64,000 nucleotides of DNA from Cyclobacteriaceae bacterium (GCA_020436165.1 JAGQYI010000076.1:35555-99554); one strand, 5' to 3'; positions 45,575 to 55,371 are shown, numbered from the stretch's first letter. Translations and numbers: made by a program. The notes: a model not told the origin generated them from the sequence alone.

Positions 45575-45598
45575 ATTGTAAATATAATTATTTACAAT
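45575..45598. promoter_or_regulatory. Inverted repeat upstream of the primary sigma factor gene
   Basis: Perfect 10-bp arms, attgtaaata and tatttacaat, around a 4-base spacer (taat). It lies in the only gap between pnp's terminator and the sigma gene start, so it is either an operator or part of the promoter. Confidence 0.5.
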
Positions 45599-45636
45599 TA
45601 AAAAACTGAATAGTGCAAGTTTATTTTTGCAAGCAC

Positions 45637-45664
45637 AAAAAAAAGGAGGCTTAAGCCTCCTTTT
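45637..45664 (-). terminator. Intrinsic terminator of pnp
   Basis: A perfect 24-base palindrome (aaaaggaggctt and its complement, 45641-45664), with an A run on the plus strand, which is T on the minus strand, at 45637-45644. It lies 22 bases after the pnp stop. Confidence 0.85.
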
Positions 45665-45685
45665 CTAGAATTATAAAACGTTTAC

Positions 45686-47821
45686 CTATTCACTTTTCTT
45701 TTCTGGCTTAGGTAAAAGCACTTTTCTTGATAATCTGAATTTACCGGATTTAGGATCAATACCTATCAACTTAATACGTACATCTTCTCCTACCTCAAGT
45801 ACTCCATCCATATTCTCAAGTCTCTCCCACTTAATTTCAGAAATATGCAGAAGTCCTTCTTTACCTGGCATAAACTCAACAAAAGCTCCAAAAGGAACAA
45901 CAGATTTAACTACTCCGTCATACTCTTCTCCTACCTCCGGCTGAGCAACAATTGCTTTGATCTTAGATGTTGCGGAATCCATAGATTCTTGAGAAGGCGC
46001 AAAAACAGTCACACGGCCTTTGTCTTCAATCTCTTCAATAACCACAGTTGCACCAGACTCTTTCTGAATTTCCTGAACGATTTTGCCACCAGGACCAATT
46101 ACTGCTCCAATAAGTTCTTTGGGTATATCAATAATAAAATATCTGGGTGCATTAGGTTTCAGTTCTTTCCTTGGCTCGGAAATGGTTTCCTTCATTTTAC
46201 CCAAAATATGCAGGCGACCTTTTTTTGCTTGCTCAAGAGCTTCTTTAAGAACTTCGTATGAAAGACCATCTACTTTAATATCCATTTGGCAAGCGGTAAT
46301 TCCTTTTTCAGAACCAGTTACCTTAAAATCCATATCTCCCAGGTGATCCTCGTCTCCGAGTATATCGGATAGTACCGCGTATTTACCTGTTTTTGGATCA
46401 GAGATCATTCCCATTGCGATGCCAGAAACAGGAGCTTCAATTTGAACGCCTGCATCCATCAAGGCTAAAGTACCTGCACAAACAGTTGCCATTGATGATG
46501 AACCATTAGATTCCAAAATATCAGAAACTATACGAATAGTATAAGGAAACTCAGATTCAGAAGGAAGCATAGGTTTGATGGCACGATATGCCAGGTTACC
46601 GTGGCCTATCTCTCTTCGTCCCGGACCTCTGTTTGGTCGCGCTTCTCCCGTTGAAAAACCCGGGAAATTATAATGCAGCATAAATTTATTAGTGCCTTTA
46701 GTTAGGGCACTGTCAATCATTTGCTCATCCAGCTTGGTTCCCAGAGTTACAGTTGATAACGACTGTGTTTCACCTCTGGTGAAAACAGCAGAACCATGAG
46801 GCATTGGCAAATAGTTTACCTCACTCCAAATAGGACGAATCTCATCAAAAGCACGTCCGTCCATACGAACCTTCTCATTCAACACCACATTTCTAGCTGC
46901 TTCTTTTTCCACATCGTGGTAGTATTTTTTCAGAAGATCGATATTCACTTCGCTATCTTCGGGCAGGGCATCGATGTACTCGTCACGAATAGATTTCAAA
47001 GACTCAGCTCTTAATGCCTTATTCTTTATTTGTGAATTATAAACCTTGTATACTTTATCGTACAGGTCTGCTTTAACTTTAGCAGCTAAAGCTTCATCGT
47101 TTACTTCGTGGCTATAAACTCTCTTTTCAGTTTTGCCAACTTCAACTGTTAGCTCTTTCTGAGCTTTACAATGCACCTTAATGGCATCATGTGCCACTTT
47201 TAATGCTTCCAACATGGTGTCTTCAGAAACCTCTAACATTTCACCTTCCACCATCATAATATTTTCTTCTGTTGCAGCCACAATTATGTCAAGATCTGCC
47301 TTTTCAAGCTCTGATCTTCGAGGATTAACAACAAACTTGTCTTCAATTCTGGCAACTCGAACCTCTGAAATAGGACCTTCAAAAGGAATATCGGAAACAG
47401 CCAGTGCTGAAGAAGCAGCCAAAGCAGCCAAAGCATCCGGCATATCATCTCCATCAGCCGATATAAGGCTGATCATAACTTGTGTTTCTGCATGGTAATC
47501 GCCAGGGAAAAGCGGCCTCAAGGCACGGTCAACTAAACGAGAGATCAATATTTCGTGGTCCGATAAACGGCCCTCTCTTTTAAGGAATCCTCCTGGTATT
47601 TTACCAGAAGAAGCAAATTTTTCCTGGTAGTCAACACTCATAGGAAGGAAATCAACTCCTTCATTTGCTTCTTTATTAGAAACTACGGTGGCTAATAAAA
47701 CAGTATTGCCCATTCTAACAACAACTGATCCATCAGCTTGTTTTGCCAACTTACCGGTTTCGATGGTGATTTGGCGACCATCAGGCAATGCGATGGTCTT
47801 GTTAATTACATTTAATGACAT
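45686..47821 (-). CDS. pnp: Polyribonucleotide nucleotidyltransferase (PNPase)
   Basis: 3'-5' phosphorolytic exoribonuclease of the RNA degradosome. Two RNase PH domains (residues 1-220 and 300-530) flank a helical domain; the second contains [16 protein letters not shown] and the catalytic-site [17 protein letters not shown] domain is at about 550-615 ([17 protein letters not shown]) and an S1 domain at about 620-690 ([28 protein letters not shown]). I chose the ATG at 47821 ([10 protein letters not shown]); the longer frame from 47842 adds seven residues that do not match the family. rpsO lies just upstream, the ancestral order. Confidence 0.96.
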   Translation of the reverse strand: MSLNVINKTIALPDGRQITIETGKLAKQADGSVVVRMGNTVLLATVVSNKEANEGVDFLPMSVDYQEKFASSGKIPGGFLKREGRLSDHEILISRLVDRALRPLFPGDYHAETQVMISLISADGDDMPDALAALAASSALAVSDIPFEGPISEVRVARIEDKFVVNPRRSELEKADLDIIVAATEENIMMVEGEMLEVSEDTMLEALKVAHDAIKVHCKAQKELTVEVGKTEKRVYSHEVNDEALAAKVKADLYDKVYKVYNSQIKNKALRAESLKSIRDEYIDALPEDSEVNIDLLKKYYHDVEKEAARNVVLNEKVRMDGRAFDEIRPIWSEVNYLPMPHGSAVFTRGETQSLSTVTLGTKLDEQMIDSALTKGTNKFMLHYNFPGFSTGEARPNRGPGRREIGHGNLAYRAIKPMLPSESEFPYTIRIVSDILESNGSSSMATVCAGTLALMDAGVQIEAPVSGIAMGMISDPKTGKYAVLSDILGDEDHLGDMDFKVTGSEKGITACQMDIKVDGLSYEVLKEALEQAKKGRLHILGKMKETISEPRKELKPNAPRYFIIDIPKELIGAVIGPGGKIVQEIQKESGATVVIEEIEDKGRVTVFAPSQESMDSATSKIKAIVAQPEVGEEYDGVVKSVVPFGAFVEFMPGKEGLLHISEIKWERLENMDGVLEVGEDVRIKLIGIDPKSGKFRLSRKVLLPKPEKKSE

Positions 47822-47846
47822 TTTTCTTTTTTTATATAACATCCAA

Positions 47847-47871
47847 CTTTTGACAGTCTTGTCGCCAAAAG
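47847..47871 (-). promoter_or_regulatory. Hairpin in the pnp leader
   Basis: On the minus strand CTTTTG, GC and GACA, a short AGAC loop, then TGTC and AAAAG form a bulged stem-loop 26 bases before the pnp start. E. coli pnp is autoregulated through a leader hairpin cut by RNase III; a similar role here is inference. Confidence 0.4.
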
Positions 47872-47880
47872 CTTATAACC

Positions 47881-47909
47881 AAAAGGGGGTCAGCAGACCC
47901 CCTTTTTTT
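47881..47909. terminator. Hairpin between rpsO and pnp, bidirectional terminator-like
   Basis: An 11-bp stem (aaaagggggtc/gaccccctttt, 47881-47906) with an AGCA loop abuts the rpsO stop. Seven T follow on the plus strand, only four on the minus strand, so termination of rpsO is probably partial and some read-through into pnp is likely. Confidence 0.6.
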
Positions 47910-48183
47910 ATTTTCTTAAATTTAATTCTGCAATAATTGCACGATACCTTTCGATATCCTTATGCTGCAAGTAGTTAAGTAGTTTTCTTCTTTTACCAAC
48001 CAACTTTAAAAGCCCTTGCTGTGTAGAAAAATCTTTTTTGTTTTTCTTAAGGTGCTCAGTTAAGTGACTGATGCGGTGCGTGAACAGGGCGATTTGTGCC
48101 TCAGCAGATCCTGTGTCTGTCTTTGACTTCAACCGACCATGATTCTCGAAGATTTCTTGTTTCTTTTCTTTCGATAAATACAT
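47908..48183 (-). CDS. rpsO: 30S ribosomal protein S15
   Basis: A primary 16S rRNA-binding protein of the small subunit platform. [35 protein letters not shown], continuing with [29 protein letters not shown] (cited in two parts, with the family's TGSxEAQIA core), is diagnostic. The ATG at 48183 gives 91 residues, close to the usual 89; the track start at 48192 adds three. Its promoter is at 48209-48239 and pnp follows. Confidence 0.97.
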   Translation of the reverse strand: MYLSKEKKQEIFENHGRLKSKTDTGSAEAQIALFTHRISHLTEHLKKNKKDFSTQQGLLKLVGKRRKLLNYLQHKDIERYRAIIAELNLRK

Positions 48184-48208
48184 AGTTAGCATTAATTAAA
48201 ATTCTGCG

Positions 48209-48239
48209 CAAAAGTAAGAATCTAAAATTGATAAACAAA
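48209..48239 (-). promoter_or_regulatory. Promoter of rpsO (Bacteroidota sigma-A type)
   Basis: On the minus strand: TTTG (48236-48239), 19 bases, TACTTTTG (48209-48216). Both boxes are full matches to the TTTG/TAnnTTTG pattern, and the start codon is 25 bases downstream. Confidence 0.75.
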
Positions 48240-48261
48240 GAAGTATCTTTAAATTAGTACT

Positions 48262-50016
48262 TTACGATGCCTTCCCCAGCTTCTTTTTTATCCATATGAT
48301 GAAATTGCTGAAGGCAACTTTGTAGTAGTCCAACTCAAATAAGCGAGCATCATTGCGCGCCTGCCTCAGAAAGAAAAGCCCAATTGGGAAAAGGATGATA
48401 TTGGCTGCCCAAACTCCTTGAAAAACCGGAAGGATACCTGATTTTGCATACTTCTCTCCTCCTATGCTTATAACATAATATATTATAAAAAAGAGAATGG
48501 ATACAAGAACAGGAAAACCAAGCCCACCTCGCTTAATAATTGCACCAAGCGGGGCTCCTATTAAAAACATAGAAAGGCATGCAATTGCCGTTGCCAACAT
48601 TTTGTGCCATTGAATATCAAACTCAAAATAGTCTTTGTTTAATTGCTCAATCCTACTATTCTGGACTGTTAACTTACTCTTTGCCTGCCGCGCAGTAGCT
48701 AAAGCCGATTTTAATATTCTGGTTCTTTGACTCTTATTTTGATATCTTTTTTCAATCGTTTCTATTACGTTTTCTCTCGAAGCTTCGCTTATTATTTCCG
48801 GTCTATTTCGAGGAGTAGCCAAGTCTTCCTGAACTTCCTCTACCTCATCCTCATCTTCCGCTACAGTGGGCACCTTGCTTTTCAGTTTAAAAGGTGCAGG
48901 CTTAGAGCTTTCCAATTCTTTTTTTGTAGGGATTGCGTTACCTGATGAAGCTAAAACTCTTTTCGAACTATCATTTTTTGTAAGTGTCTCCTTTTGTTTC
49001 TCAGCGCTTTCTTCTCTTGCCTCCAACGCCTTAGCTTTCCTAATGGAATCTTCTTCATCTTTCACTTCCTGAATGTATTCCGGCACCTGTGCTCCTTTCT
49101 TAATGCTACTGTAGGTAAAGTATCTCGTTGGAAGACTATATACCTCGCCTTCTGCCAATATTATGTTTCTGGATAAGGAATCAAGATCGCTATTTAGCTG
49201 GTTAAAATTGCGCATCAATCGATTGGAGGCAAAAAGGCCTTCATCCGTTCGAGACATGCCAAAGGAAGACAAATCGAAAATAATTTCACTTTTCTTAAAG
49301 AAAGTTCGTGTAAATGGATCAATGTACTGATACTCGAGTCTACCCCTCCGGTTCTTAACATTTTCCTCTGTATAATGCGCACCGTTAAACAATTCAAACT
49401 TCAGGTATTGATCGTTCAAAATGGTATACATCTTGCCGGAATCGGCTACGGTTACTTCCCTATTTCCATTTTTATCGGAGTGGTTGTAAATAATAACTCC
49501 CAAAAGAGTTTTACCGTCTGAAAGCTTCTTGTCAACCTTTATTTTATAGTTTTCTATGCCACCATAGAACAATCCGGGTTCTATATCCAAAGCAGGCTTT
49601 TTCTGGCGAATATCATAAAGCAAACTATACGCCTTTAATGCTGAATGAGGAACCAAATAGTTATTGGAAAAGAAAGCAATAATGGTTATAAAAATTACGA
49701 TTATGAAAATGGGTTGCATTGCTCTTATCAACGATATGCCCGCACTTTTAATGGCGGTAAGTTCAAAATGCTCTCCCAAATTTCCGAATGTCATTAAAGA
49801 GGCCAGCATAACCGAAAGAGGGAATGCAATGGGTGTTTGAAAAATGGCAAAATGCATTACCAAAACTCCCAGGTCAAAATAGCTCAGATCCTTACCAAAA
49901 ATCTGATCTACATAATTCATCATCTGCACTGTAAGCAATATGAATACGACAACCGCAAAGGTTAAAATAAAAGGCCCTAAAAAGGCCTGAATAATAAGTT
50001 TGTCGATTTTCTTCAT
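48262..50016 (-). CDS. LptF/LptG-family permease with a large charged insertion
   Basis: Inner-membrane permease of the LPS transport ABC complex (YjgP/YjgQ family). Transmembrane helices lie near residues 10-35, 50-75 and 95-120 and, at the C-terminus, 440-580; motifs include MNYVDQIFGKDLSYFDLG, FPLSVMLASLMTFGNLGEHFE and LSMFLIGAPLGAIIKRGG. The 584 residues are far longer than the usual 350-370: residues about 320-440 form a charged, low-complexity insertion in the periplasmic domain. The ATG at 50016 (MKKIDKLIIQ) is preferred over 50034. LptF and LptG cannot be told apart. Confidence 0.87.
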   Translation of the reverse strand: MKKIDKLIIQAFLGPFILTFAVVVFILLTVQMMNYVDQIFGKDLSYFDLGVLVMHFAIFQTPIAFPLSVMLASLMTFGNLGEHFELTAIKSAGISLIRAMQPIFIIVIFITIIAFFSNNYLVPHSALKAYSLLYDIRQKKPALDIEPGLFYGGIENYKIKVDKKLSDGKTLLGVIIYNHSDKNGNREVTVADSGKMYTILNDQYLKFELFNGAHYTEENVKNRRGRLEYQYIDPFTRTFFKKSEIIFDLSSFGMSRTDEGLFASNRLMRNFNQLNSDLDSLSRNIILAEGEVYSLPTRYFTYSSIKKGAQVPEYIQEVKDEEDSIRKAKALEAREESAEKQKETLTKNDSSKRVLASSGNAIPTKKELESSKPAPFKLKSKVPTVAEDEDEVEEVQEDLATPRNRPEIISEASRENVIETIEKRYQNKSQRTRILKSALATARQAKSKLTVQNSRIEQLNKDYFEFDIQWHKMLATAIACLSMFLIGAPLGAIIKRGGLGFPVLVSILFFIIYYVISIGGEKYAKSGILPVFQGVWAANIILFPIGLFFLRQARNDARLFELDYYKVAFSNFIIWIKKKLGKAS

Positions 50017-50073
50017 ACCTATAACTGCCGACAATAAATATGCCAGTTAAGGTACAAAACTAAACGAAAGAGG

Positions 50074-50472
50074 CTAACCTCCTACTATTTCTTTTAGGGT
50101 ATCTACCAGACTTGTCCAAAGCTCCATGGACTCCTCACTATCATTAATATCAGAATAGTCCGTAACCAGCAAAAAAACAGATTGTGTAAGTTCGTTCATT
50201 TCAAGCCTCAACTCCATGTACGAAGGATCGTCTTCATCCTCTTCCGTTTCAGGCAAAAACTCGAATCGAACATAACTATTTAGCCTGTGGGCTACCATCC
50301 TGGCTTTATGGCTTTCTTCATCCCAAATAAAATCGAATACCTTATCTTCATCAATGGTCACATCATCTGCCATCCATTGGGCGAGACCACTTGCGCTAAA
50401 AATATATGGATATAGCATCTTTTTAGATGCATTAATGCTGAAATCAGCTTTAAATTCAGATTTTCCGCTCAT
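50074..50472 (-). CDS. START-like/SRPBCC domain protein
   Basis: A 132-residue cytosolic protein with a START-like helix-grip fold: FKADFSINASKKMLYPYIFSASGLAQWMADDVTI, quoted by its key parts (SGLAQWMADDV, FDFIWDEESHKARM, YMELRLEMNELTQ). The family is conserved and single-copy in Bacteroidota; it should bind a hydrophobic ligand, but none is known. It stands alone between lptF/G and an AT-rich gap of 184 bases. Confidence 0.8.
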   Translation of the reverse strand: MSGKSEFKADFSINASKKMLYPYIFSASGLAQWMADDVTIDEDKVFDFIWDEESHKARMVAHRLNSYVRFEFLPETEEDEDDPSYMELRLEMNELTQSVFLLVTDYSDINDSEESMELWTSLVDTLKEIVGG

Positions 50473-50530
50473 TGCTCCTTTTCATTGCTTCTGAGTGTAA
50501 TATATAGAATTTTCGCTTTAGACAAAAATT

Positions 50531-50555
50531 AAAAAAAGAATAGATTCATTTCTAT
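50531..50555 (-). terminator. Candidate weak terminator of the rhodanese gene
   Basis: A 5-bp stem (ATAGA/TCTAT, 50540-50555) followed on the minus strand by a T run (50531-50537). It is 100 bases after the rhodanese stop and the stem is AT-rich. The rest of the 184-base gap holds only an AT-rich 7-bp dyad at about 50577-50593. Confidence 0.35.
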
Positions 50556-50656
50556 AATAAACCATTATCGTCTCCAAACATTTTCAATGTTTATATCTGG
50601 CCTAACAGCCATTTAATCAGGGAGATAGGATACTAAATTTTTATAAAATCGAAGTA

Positions 50657-51061
50657 TTAGAAATCGATCACGTTCTTAATTCGTTCAAGAAAGTTATGAA
50701 ATGCAGGATGTGCCTCAGGCCTTCTTTCGTACAAACCTTTTTCTTCTGTTCGGATAACGGGCAAACCATCATCTTCCCATTGCACAATTCCTCCCAAGAG
50801 GTTTCTAACTTTGGTATATCCTTTATTGTTCAAAAATTCAGTTACAATTCCACTTCGCCTTCCGGTTCTGCAAACAATAATCAAATCCGCTTCTTTTGAT
50901 AACAGGTGAAATCTATGTTCAAACTGGCTTAGGGGTATGTTAACCACGTTTGGCATATCGTACGATACACGCTCCAGTTCGTCCTTCTCTCTGACATCTA
51001 CAAATACACTATCTGTTAAGCCTGATTTGTAGGCATCTCTATTATATATCTCAAGTTTCAT
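50657..51061 (-). CDS. Rhodanese-like sulfurtransferase domain protein
   Basis: A 134-residue single-domain rhodanese. FVDVREKDELERVSYDMPN is the N-terminal strand, the active-site loop is VCRTGRRSG near residue 64 with the catalytic Cys, and NLLGGIVQWEDDGLPV is the usual ending motif. It may carry sulfane sulfur for thiol or tRNA chemistry. No partner is next to it. The promoter overlaps the end of the DUF4249 gene. Confidence 0.85.
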   Translation of the reverse strand: MKLEIYNRDAYKSGLTDSVFVDVREKDELERVSYDMPNVVNIPLSQFEHRFHLLSKEADLIIVCRTGRRSGIVTEFLNNKGYTKVRNLLGGIVQWEDDGLPVIRTEEKGLYERRPEAHPAFHNFLERIKNVIDF

Positions 51062-51109
51062 AGCACAAAAGATTATGTTAGGTAAACCAATTTCGCCTTA
51101 ACAAGGTTT

Positions 51110-51138
51110 CAAAAGTAGCCTATTAATCTATGGTTCAA
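51110..51138 (-). promoter_or_regulatory. Candidate promoter of the rhodanese gene
   Basis: Minus strand TTG (51136-51138), 18 bases, TACTTTTG (51110-51117), a full -7 match. It overlaps the 3' end of the upstream DUF4249 gene. Confidence 0.55.
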
Positions 51139-51952
51139 TTAGAATAGAGCCTTCTCTTACTGCTGAAACCTGCCAAAGACCAAGTGCATTGTTGGTAAAT
51201 GTGTTTCTGGGATTTGCAGGTGGCGGACTAAACATTCCTCCATCACTGTTCAATAGATTAGAAAGATCTGTATAAAACAGGTATTGTTCTTTGGTTAAAC
51301 TGTAGATCTCGACTCCGGCTTTTTCACCTTCTTTAAAAAGAACCGGTGATGGAAGACCATCCAATCTATCTCCTAATATCTCATCTGAAAAAACATAAAT
51401 ACTCTCTGCTGAGGTTATTAATGTATCATTACTAAAAAACTGAAATTGGTAAAAATCAACGGTTTCCTTTGGCTCTTTGGCAAACAATAATACCTGGTAA
51501 ATTCTGCCAGCCTCACGGTCTTCGTCATCTACATTGGGGGCAAGCACCACGGCCAAACTATCAATATTTGTAACATATTTCATAGAATCTGTGGCTTCAT
51601 AGGTTATACCACCAGTATTTACAGAAAGTGTATAGGCTTCACCAATAGCGCCTGCGTAAGGAGTATCAGAAAAATAGTAGCCATCCAATGAGTCAACCGC
51701 CATAGGGTTATGGGTATAGGAATAAGTGTCCGTGCCATGCCTAACCACAACAGTAGCATCTTTAATTGGGTTAACGCCTGATTCGTAAAACTGAATTGAG
51801 CGGCTCACTTTTACAAAATGAGTGGTGTCCTTATTAGTCAAAAGTCCTTCAATAACAATTTGGGGAGTAGATTGATCGATATCCGGATTTACCACTTTTT
51901 CGCAAGAAGTAATCAGAGCTAAGCTAACTAAGGCTATAAGTAGTCTTTTCAT
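51128..51952 (-). CDS. DUF4249-family lipoprotein
   Basis: A 274-residue lipoprotein: signal with lipobox LALITSC and mature CEKVVNP. The region PQIVIEGLLTNKDTTHFVKVSRS and GIYSLTKEQYLFYTDL are typical of DUF4249. These proteins pair with TonB-dependent receptors in Bacteroidota and are thought to help them, as SusD does for SusC, but the ligand is not known. Here it starts one base after the receptor gene ends. Confidence 0.87.
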   Translation of the reverse strand: MKRLLIALVSLALITSCEKVVNPDIDQSTPQIVIEGLLTNKDTTHFVKVSRSIQFYESGVNPIKDATVVVRHGTDTYSYTHNPMAVDSLDGYYFSDTPYAGAIGEAYTLSVNTGGITYEATDSMKYVTNIDSLAVVLAPNVDDEDREAGRIYQVLLFAKEPKETVDFYQFQFFSNDTLITSAESIYVFSDEILGDRLDGLPSPVLFKEGEKAGVEIYSLTKEQYLFYTDLSNLLNSDGGMFSPPPANPRNTFTNNALGLWQVSAVREGSILIEP

Positions 51953-51953
51953 T

Positions 51954-54320
51954 TTAAAAACTAAGATTAAACGTTACCGATGGAACAATTGGAAAAAGGT
52001 AAATCATCACAAACTCCTTTTCTCCGGTGGGCTGCCCATCCGCTTCTTTTTCTCTGGAGTAAAGCGTAAACGCATTTTTTCTGTTGTACGCATTGTAAAC
52101 AGAAAACACCCATTTGGTTTGCATATGCCTGTTTTTATTTTTTAAAGGCACCAAAACTGCCGAAAAATCTAACCGATGATAATCGGGCAATAAATAACCG
52201 TTTCGTTCCGATATATACGAAGGATTATAATACTGGTACTGGTATTGTCCTGTGGGCAAGGTTATGGGCCTACCTGTGCTGTATGTAAATGTGGAGGTGA
52301 AATTCCATTTCTCGTTAAGTTCGTAGCTGGCTAATAGATTAAACGAGTTTCTTCTGTCGTAATTCGAAGGAAATGGATTTCCATGATTAACACCGGGAAC
52401 GGTACGAGTAACTTTTGATAAAGTGTAATTTACGAAACCTGTAAACTTTCCAATATTCTTTTTTAACTGAAACTCCAGACCATAGGCTTCAGAATCTCCT
52501 TGTCTGAATTCAGTAGCGAGATCTTCGTTGAAGAAAATGTTCGCATTATCAGCAAAATCCGTTACATCCTGCATGTATTTATAGAAGCCTTCAAAGGACA
52601 TCTCGTACATGTTATCTTTAAAGTTGCGGAAGTAACCTGCCGCTACCTGGTCAGCTAACTGGGGCTTTAAATAGGTAGAGCTTGGATTCCAGGTATTGAA
52701 AGGAAGAGGCACCGTGCCTGAAGATATCAGATGCACATTCTGAGCCATTCGGTTATAGGATAACTTAACCGAGCTTACATCGCTGAGTAAATAACGGGCA
52801 GAAAATCGAGGTTCAAGATTGTAATAAGTAATAATAGGCTCAAACGAACTATAACTGTCAACCCGAACTACCTCAGGCCTTATATTGTCCTGTGGGTCTT
52901 CATATATCTTTACATCACCTGGCCCTACATTTTGGAAAATGGAAAATCGCACTCCATATTCCATGGTTAGTTTGTCTGAAACCACCTGCTTATTGCCCAA
53001 ATACAAGGCATGGTCCAAAGCATAGAGTTTCTGTAATTCTACATTCTCAAAAATGGATGACTCCACATTTGGTTGAAGATTCCCTGGTTGAAATCGTCTA
53101 TAGGTAAGGTTATAACCAAAATTAAGTTCGTTTTTAGGTGTTACAAACCAGTTGAAATGCTGCTTGAAAGACAACTCATCAATTACGGAAGTCCATCGAA
53201 AGCCGAGAGCTTCGTCTTCCAACTCCAGCCCATAATCAAATTGAGAGGCGATAAATGTGGTATTTGAAAATAATTTTTCTGAAAACAGGTGGTTCCAACG
53301 AAATGTACCTGTTGTATTGCCCCAATCAAACCCAAACACCCCTCCCAATTTAAAAGCATCGCGGCCAAAATAGCCCGCCACAAAGAACCGGTCTTTGTTA
53401 CTTTGTTTCCAATTTACCTTTGCGTTTACATCGTAAAAGTAAACCCTGTTTTCGTTACCCACTATTTTTAAAAACAGATCGGCATACGATCTTCTTGCTG
53501 AAAGCAAATACGAACCTCTGTCCTTCTTTATTGGTCCCTCAATCATTGCCTTACTTGCAAGCGTTCCAATAGCCGCTGAACCTCCAAAATCCTTGTTATT
53601 GCCATCAATCGTTCGAACATCCAGAATAGAAGAAAGTCTCCCACCGTATTGTGCAGGTATTCCTCCTTTATATAGTTGAGATTCCTTAATTACATCGGAG
53701 TTAAAAACCGATATGTACCCAAACAGATGAGAAGGGTCATAAATAGGAGCTTCGTCAATAAGTATTAAATTTTGGTCTGCACTACCTCCTCTAACAAAAT
53801 AGGCCGAAGTTCCCTCTCCGGCCGTAATAACCCCGGGCATCATTTGCACCATTTTTATTAGATCAGGTTCTCCAAATACTGCCGGCATATTTTTGAGTTG
53901 GGTCATGTCTACTTTTTCAGTACTAATAGCAATATCCGTAACGTTAGCATCAGCAGCTTCAGCAGAGATTACGACCTCCTGCATAGTTTCGGTAGCTTCT
54001 TCCAGTTCAATATTTAATTCGGTGCTGGATGAAAGAGTCAGGCTTTTTTGAATTGTTGTATAACCAACATAACTGAAGGTAATTTCATACGCGCCTTCAG
54101 CTATCGTAATTGAATAAAAACCATACGCATTGGTAATAACACCCTTTTTCAGTTCGGGAAAATAAACAGTAACACCAATGAGCTCTTCACCATTTGAGGC
54201 ATCTCGAACATAGCCATTTAAAGTTACTTTGGAGCTCTGACTCATTACCGAGCTGAAAGAGCTTAAAAGAATAAGAAGGATTACGACAGGTTTTGGCAAA
54301 CGCCTGTTAAATAATGACAT
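51954..54320 (-). CDS. TonB-dependent outer-membrane receptor with carboxypeptidase-like domain
   Basis: A 788-residue receptor for TonB-driven uptake. A signal peptide ends SVMSQ; residues 33-115 are the CarboxypepD_reg-like domain (LNGYVRDASNGEELIGVTVYFPE); the plug is about 125-225 (PEDLIK replaced by EPDLIKMVQMMPGV, EAPIYDPSHLFGY); the barrel follows to SVTFNLSF. The final residue is Phe, as usual for barrels. It forms a two-gene unit with the DUF4249 lipoprotein. The ligand is unknown; no substrate gene is linked. Confidence 0.93.
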   Translation of the reverse strand: MSLFNRRLPKPVVILLILLSSFSSVMSQSSKVTLNGYVRDASNGEELIGVTVYFPELKKGVITNAYGFYSITIAEGAYEITFSYVGYTTIQKSLTLSSSTELNIELEEATETMQEVVISAEAADANVTDIAISTEKVDMTQLKNMPAVFGEPDLIKMVQMMPGVITAGEGTSAYFVRGGSADQNLILIDEAPIYDPSHLFGYISVFNSDVIKESQLYKGGIPAQYGGRLSSILDVRTIDGNNKDFGGSAAIGTLASKAMIEGPIKKDRGSYLLSARRSYADLFLKIVGNENRVYFYDVNAKVNWKQSNKDRFFVAGYFGRDAFKLGGVFGFDWGNTTGTFRWNHLFSEKLFSNTTFIASQFDYGLELEDEALGFRWTSVIDELSFKQHFNWFVTPKNELNFGYNLTYRRFQPGNLQPNVESSIFENVELQKLYALDHALYLGNKQVVSDKLTMEYGVRFSIFQNVGPGDVKIYEDPQDNIRPEVVRVDSYSSFEPIITYYNLEPRFSARYLLSDVSSVKLSYNRMAQNVHLISSGTVPLPFNTWNPSSTYLKPQLADQVAAGYFRNFKDNMYEMSFEGFYKYMQDVTDFADNANIFFNEDLATEFRQGDSEAYGLEFQLKKNIGKFTGFVNYTLSKVTRTVPGVNHGNPFPSNYDRRNSFNLLASYELNEKWNFTSTFTYSTGRPITLPTGQYQYQYYNPSYISERNGYLLPDYHRLDFSAVLVPLKNKNRHMQTKWVFSVYNAYNRKNAFTLYSREKEADGQPTGEKEFVMIYLFPIVPSVTFNLSF

Positions 54321-54408
54321 TAACAGCTAATTTAACTTTTTCAAAAATGGTTCTTAGCAACGAACGGAATTATGCTACTTTAGTTATAATTTTTTTAAAC
54401 TTATTTAC

Positions 54409-55368
54409 GTGCTCATAACAAATTCTTCATATAAAAAACCTGGTTGGCCAAACGGAGAACATCTGGAAACAATTATTCCCTCTTTATTTAGAAGGGTAAA
54501 AGTGTCTCCATCCTCACAAGAGCAAATCAATACTCCTGATGACGATTTCCTTGACCTTGACTGGTATAAAGTCGATTCCGACAAGCTAATTATTGTATCT
54601 CATGGATTAGAAGGTAGTAGTGAAAGCCAGTATGCCACCGGAATTGCAAAATATTTTAATTCGAAAGGCATAGACGCAATTTGCTGGAACTACCGGGGTT
54701 GCTCAGGAAAAATGAACAAGCAATTGCGTTTTTACCATAGCGGAGCTACTGACGACCTGGAAGTGATTATTAAGCATGCAATAACTACTGGCTACACCAA
54801 TATTGGTCTTGTGGGTTTTAGTTTGGGAGGAAACGTTACCTTAAAATTTTTAGGAGAAGCTCCTAAAAAATACAATGAGATAAAAACAGCAGCCGTATTT
54901 TCTGTTCCATTGCATCTGAGCAGTGGGTGTGATGAGATATCACGTCCAAAGAATAAAATTTATGCCAATAGATTTTTAAGAAAGCTCAAGTACAAGATCA
55001 GGGAAAAGCATAAAATTATGCCTGACAAATTACCGCTCAACGGGCTTCAATCTGTGAATACACTACGTGATTTTGATGATATGTACACCGGTCCGCTACA
55101 TGGGTTTGAAAATGCAGAAGATTACTATCAGAAATCCAGCGCAATTTTCTTCTTAGATAAAATATCTGTCCCCACATTACTCGTAAATGCGCTCAACGAC
55201 CCTTTTTTACCAGACCTCTGCTACCCTTTTGAACAATTAAAGGAGCACACGTATGTTTATTTTGAGGCTCCTGATCACGGTGGCCATGTTGGCTTTAGGC
55301 CGGCAGCAGCAGACGGAAGCTTTTGGTCGGAAAGAAGAGCATATGAATTTATTGCAGAAAGGTTATAA
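54409..55368 (+). CDS. YheT-like alpha/beta hydrolase
   Basis: A 319-residue cytosolic alpha/beta-hydrolase of the YheT/ABHD1-3 type. VSHGLEGSSESQYATGIA is the oxyanion segment, GLVGFSLGGNVTLKFLGE holds the nucleophile Ser near residue 142, an Asp follows in NALNDPFLPD and the His is in APDHGGHVGF. It starts with GTG at 54409; no ATG is close. Likely an acyl-ester hydrolase. The physiological substrate is not known. A structured element follows it. Confidence 0.85.
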   Translation: MLITNSSYKKPGWPNGEHLETIIPSLFRRVKVSPSSQEQINTPDDDFLDLDWYKVDSDKLIIVSHGLEGSSESQYATGIAKYFNSKGIDAICWNYRGCSGKMNKQLRFYHSGATDDLEVIIKHAITTGYTNIGLVGFSLGGNVTLKFLGEAPKKYNEIKTAAVFSVPLHLSSGCDEISRPKNKIYANRFLRKLKYKIREKHKIMPDKLPLNGLQSVNTLRDFDDMYTGPLHGFENAEDYYQKSSAIFFLDKISVPTLLVNALNDPFLPDLCYPFEQLKEHTYVYFEAPDHGGHVGFRPAAADGSFWSERRAYEFIAERL

Positions 55369-55371
55369 AAA

